NCBI GenBank assembly: GCA_038214085.1
Contig: JBBQSF010000027.1
Span: 1 to 26,201 of the forward strand
Length of the DNA: 26,201 nucleotides
DNA from: JBBQSF01 sp038214085
GTDB taxonomy: Bacteria > Bacteroidota > Bacteroidia > Bacteroidales > CG2-30-32-10
Reading direction: 5' to 3'
Shown here: piece by piece, positions 24,391 to 26,201 of the stretch
Numbering within the stretch: the first letter of the stretch is position 1
Layout of the letters: each line of letters starts with the position of its first letter
The notes under the pieces: generated by a model
What the model was told of the DNA's origin: nothing
The model's input: only the letters and a program-made list of their open reading frames with translations
Databases searched by the model: none
Made by a program: the position numbers and the translations under genes

Positions 24391-26201
24391 ATGAGAATTC
24401 GCATATTATCAATTGTTATATTATCAGTACTTTCAGGTGCTTTCTCAAATACTTATGCGCAAAAAAGCAAGACCGACAGCTTAAAATTTGTATTACTAAA
24501 TACAAAAATTGATACTTCAAAAGTTAATATTTACAATGATCTTTTTCGCGAATATCTTTATACAAATCCCGATACGGCCTTACAATATGCATATCTAGCT
24601 TCCGAACTGGCTATTAAATCAAGCTTTCAGCGAGGGATTGCTTCTTCTTACAACAATATCGGACTTGCCCTTTTTGAGAAAAAGAAAAGCAGCGATGCAT
24701 TGAGCTATTATTTAAAAGCGCTCGAAATATTTACAGACATCTCATACAAAAAGGGAGCATCTATTACTTTGGCAAATATTGGAAACTTGTTTTTCAGTCA
24801 AGGTAACTATCCAAAAACAATAGAATATTATCTGCAATCGCTTTACTACGCTCAAGAATATGGCGACAAACAGCGTTCAGCAACTCTTCTTGGCAATATC
24901 GGAATAGTGTATTATACGCAAGGTTATTATGCAAAAGCGCTTAATTACTACCTTAAATCATTAACTATAAGAGATGAAATAGGCGACAAACAAGGAATTG
25001 CATACGTTCTCGAAAATATTGCTTTGATATACGATGCACAGCATAACTTCTCAAAATCGTTGGAATATTATCAAAAATCCCTTCGCATTAAACAGGAAAT
25101 CGGCGACAAAAAGGGAATAGCTACCTCGCTGAGCAATATAGGATCGGTGTATAATGATCAGAAGGAATATGCAAAAGCGCTTGAATATTTTCAGCAATCG
25201 CTAAATCTTGCTAAAGAATTAGATTACAAGCCAGTTATCGCGTCTTCTCTAAACAATATTGGTGATGCATATAAAGAACAAGGAAATTATTCAAAAGCAT
25301 CGGAATATTATATCAAAACCCTTGCACTTAACAATGAACTTTCTGACAAAGCAGGAATAGCACTCTCATTAAGCAATATCGGGGATGTACTCCGCAAAAA
25401 AGGCAGTTATTCCAATGCACTCAGTTATTTTTTGCAAAGTCTTGATGTTTCTATTGAGATGGGATTAAAGGAAACAACTAAAGACAATTACAGTAAAATT
25501 GCAAAAACTTACGAAGCAATGGGAAACTTCACCCAAGCTTACAATTATCAAAAATTATACTCCGACATAAAAGATACGATATACAGCGAGGAAAGCCTTC
25601 AGCAAATTGCTGATATGCAAGCAAAATATGGTACTGAGCAAAAAGAAAAAGAAATTCAACTTCTTACAAAAGATTCTGAAGTTAAAAATCTAAAACTGGT
25701 GCGAAACACCATTCTCGTATATTCCCTTGTTGGAGGTTTCATTCTTTTGTTTGTGCTGATCATGTATATTTTTAATAATTACCGCCATAAGCAAAAGCTA
25801 AAACAACTGAATGCTGAAATTGCGTTAAGAGAAAGCGAAGAAAAATATCGCGATTTGGCCAATCTGCTGCCACAGGTGATGTTTGAAGTAGATCACATGA
25901 ACAGTCTTTCTTTTGTAAATCATGCTGGAACTGAACTTCTTGGTTATACCATGGATGACATTGGAGAAGGTCTGCCCTTTGAAAATATCTTTATTGAAGA
26001 AGAAAGTGAAAAGCTAAAAGCCAATCTACAACAGATATTTTTAGGCAATATGGTAAATGGACTGGAGTATACTTCGCGTAAAAAAAATGGTCTTACATTT
26101 CCTGTACTCTGCTATTTCAGCCCTTATATTACAAAAGAGAAAAGAAATGGTTTAAGAGGAATTGCAATCGATATTACTGAGCTGAAACAATTAGAAAGAA
26201 G
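24391..26201 (+). CDS. TPR-PAS membrane sensor, partial (cut by window end)
   Basis: Open from ATG at 24391 to the window edge, about 603 residues with no stop. A signal peptide (MRIRILSIVILSVLSGAFSN...YAQ) is cleaved near residue 23. About eight tetratricopeptide units of 40 residues follow ('GDKQGIAYVLENIALIY', 'GDKKGIATSLSNIGSVYNDQ'), then a coiled coil, membrane helix (about 440-463), and a PAS domain from about 481 ('SEEKYRDLANLLPQVMFEVD' to 'GIAIDITELKQLER'). The N-terminal half is collinear with the upstream TPR-cyclase, pointing to tandem duplication. The output domain lies beyond the window. After a PAS domain with this ending, a histidine kinase is most usual, but a cyclase or GGDEF domain cannot be excluded. 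It starts 6 bp after the upstream stop, so it belongs to the same operon. Confidence 0.9.
   Translation, partial: MRIRILSIVILSVLSGAFSNTYAQKSKTDSLKFVLLNTKIDTSKVNIYNDLFREYLYTNPDTALQYAYLASELAIKSSFQRGIASSYNNIGLALFEKKKSSDALSYYLKALEIFTDISYKKGASITLANIGNLFFSQGNYPKTIEYYLQSLYYAQEYGDKQRSATLLGNIGIVYYTQGYYAKALNYYLKSLTIRDEIGDKQGIAYVLENIALIYDAQHNFSKSLEYYQKSLRIKQEIGDKKGIATSLSNIGSVYNDQKEYAKALEYFQQSLNLAKELDYKPVIASSLNNIGDAYKEQGNYSKASEYYIKTLALNNELSDKAGIALSLSNIGDVLRKKGSYSNALSYFLQSLDVSIEMGLKETTKDNYSKIAKTYEAMGNFTQAYNYQKLYSDIKDTIYSEESLQQIADMQAKYGTEQKEKEIQLLTKDSEVKNLKLVRNTILVYSLVGGFILLFVLIMYIFNNYRHKQKLKQLNAEIALRESEEKYRDLANLLPQVMFEVDHMNSLSFVNHAGTELLGYTMDDIGEGLPFENIFIEEESEKLKANLQQIFLGNMVNGLEYTSRKKNGLTFPVLCYFSPYITKEKRNGLRGIAIDITELKQLER

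Noticed and set aside
22400..25500. Recurrent ~120-bp sequence similarity that could look like a tandem DNA repeat array
   Set aside because: It follows the reading frame and corresponds to 40-residue TPR units with diverged codons, so it is protein repeat structure rather than a DNA repeat or CRISPR array.

Overview
The window looks like a chromosomal segment of a free-living member of the Bacteroidota. The DNA is AT-rich. Several intergenic regions carry the phylum's promoter pattern (TTTG, about 20 bases, then TAnnTTTG). Lipoproteins with Cys-Asn after the lipobox, RemB/Wzi-like outer-membrane proteins, an ECF sigma factor followed by a small Bacteroidota-type partner, and a propeller/Y_Y_Y sensor all fit. 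No rRNA, tRNA, CRISPR array, prophage or transposase gene was seen.

Layout. (1) 61-2342, minus: four consecutive small lipoprotein genes of unknown function. (2) 2343-2782: a gene-free stretch holding a ~189-bp imperfect inverted repeat that looks like a MITE. (3) 2783-4454, minus: an ABC-2 type exporter (permease and ATPase). (4) 4601-7838, plus: two paralogous RemB/Wzi-like outer-membrane proteins, divergent from the ABC operon. (5) 7832-10543, minus: ligA and a secreted Cys-containing protein. (6) 10606-15064, minus: an apparent five-gene operon of ECF sigma factor, small partner protein, TPR-sensor adenylate cyclase, HD-domain phosphohydrolase and tandem universal stress protein. It starts at a good promoter and ends at a rho-independent terminator. 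(7) 15322-18159, plus: uvrA. (8) 18243 to the window end, plus: a tightly packed run of propeller-Y_Y_Y-cyclase, a second HD phosphohydrolase, a TPR-cyclase, and a TPR-PAS protein cut off by the window edge.

The most striking theme is nucleotide signalling. Three membrane-anchored class III cyclases, each with a different periplasmic sensor, lie within 13 kb. Two of them are each immediately followed by a member of the same small HD-hydrolase family; these two copies align without gaps at about 54% identity by my hand count. The HD proteins carry an H-x3-H motif resembling the one in class I cyclic-nucleotide phosphodiesterases. I infer a 'make and break' cAMP module present twice, one copy tied to an ECF sigma factor and a stress protein. 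The cyclase residues predict ATP as substrate. The third cyclase has Asn in place of the first metal-binding Asp and may be altered or inactive. All functional statements are family-level reading of sequence; no searches were run.
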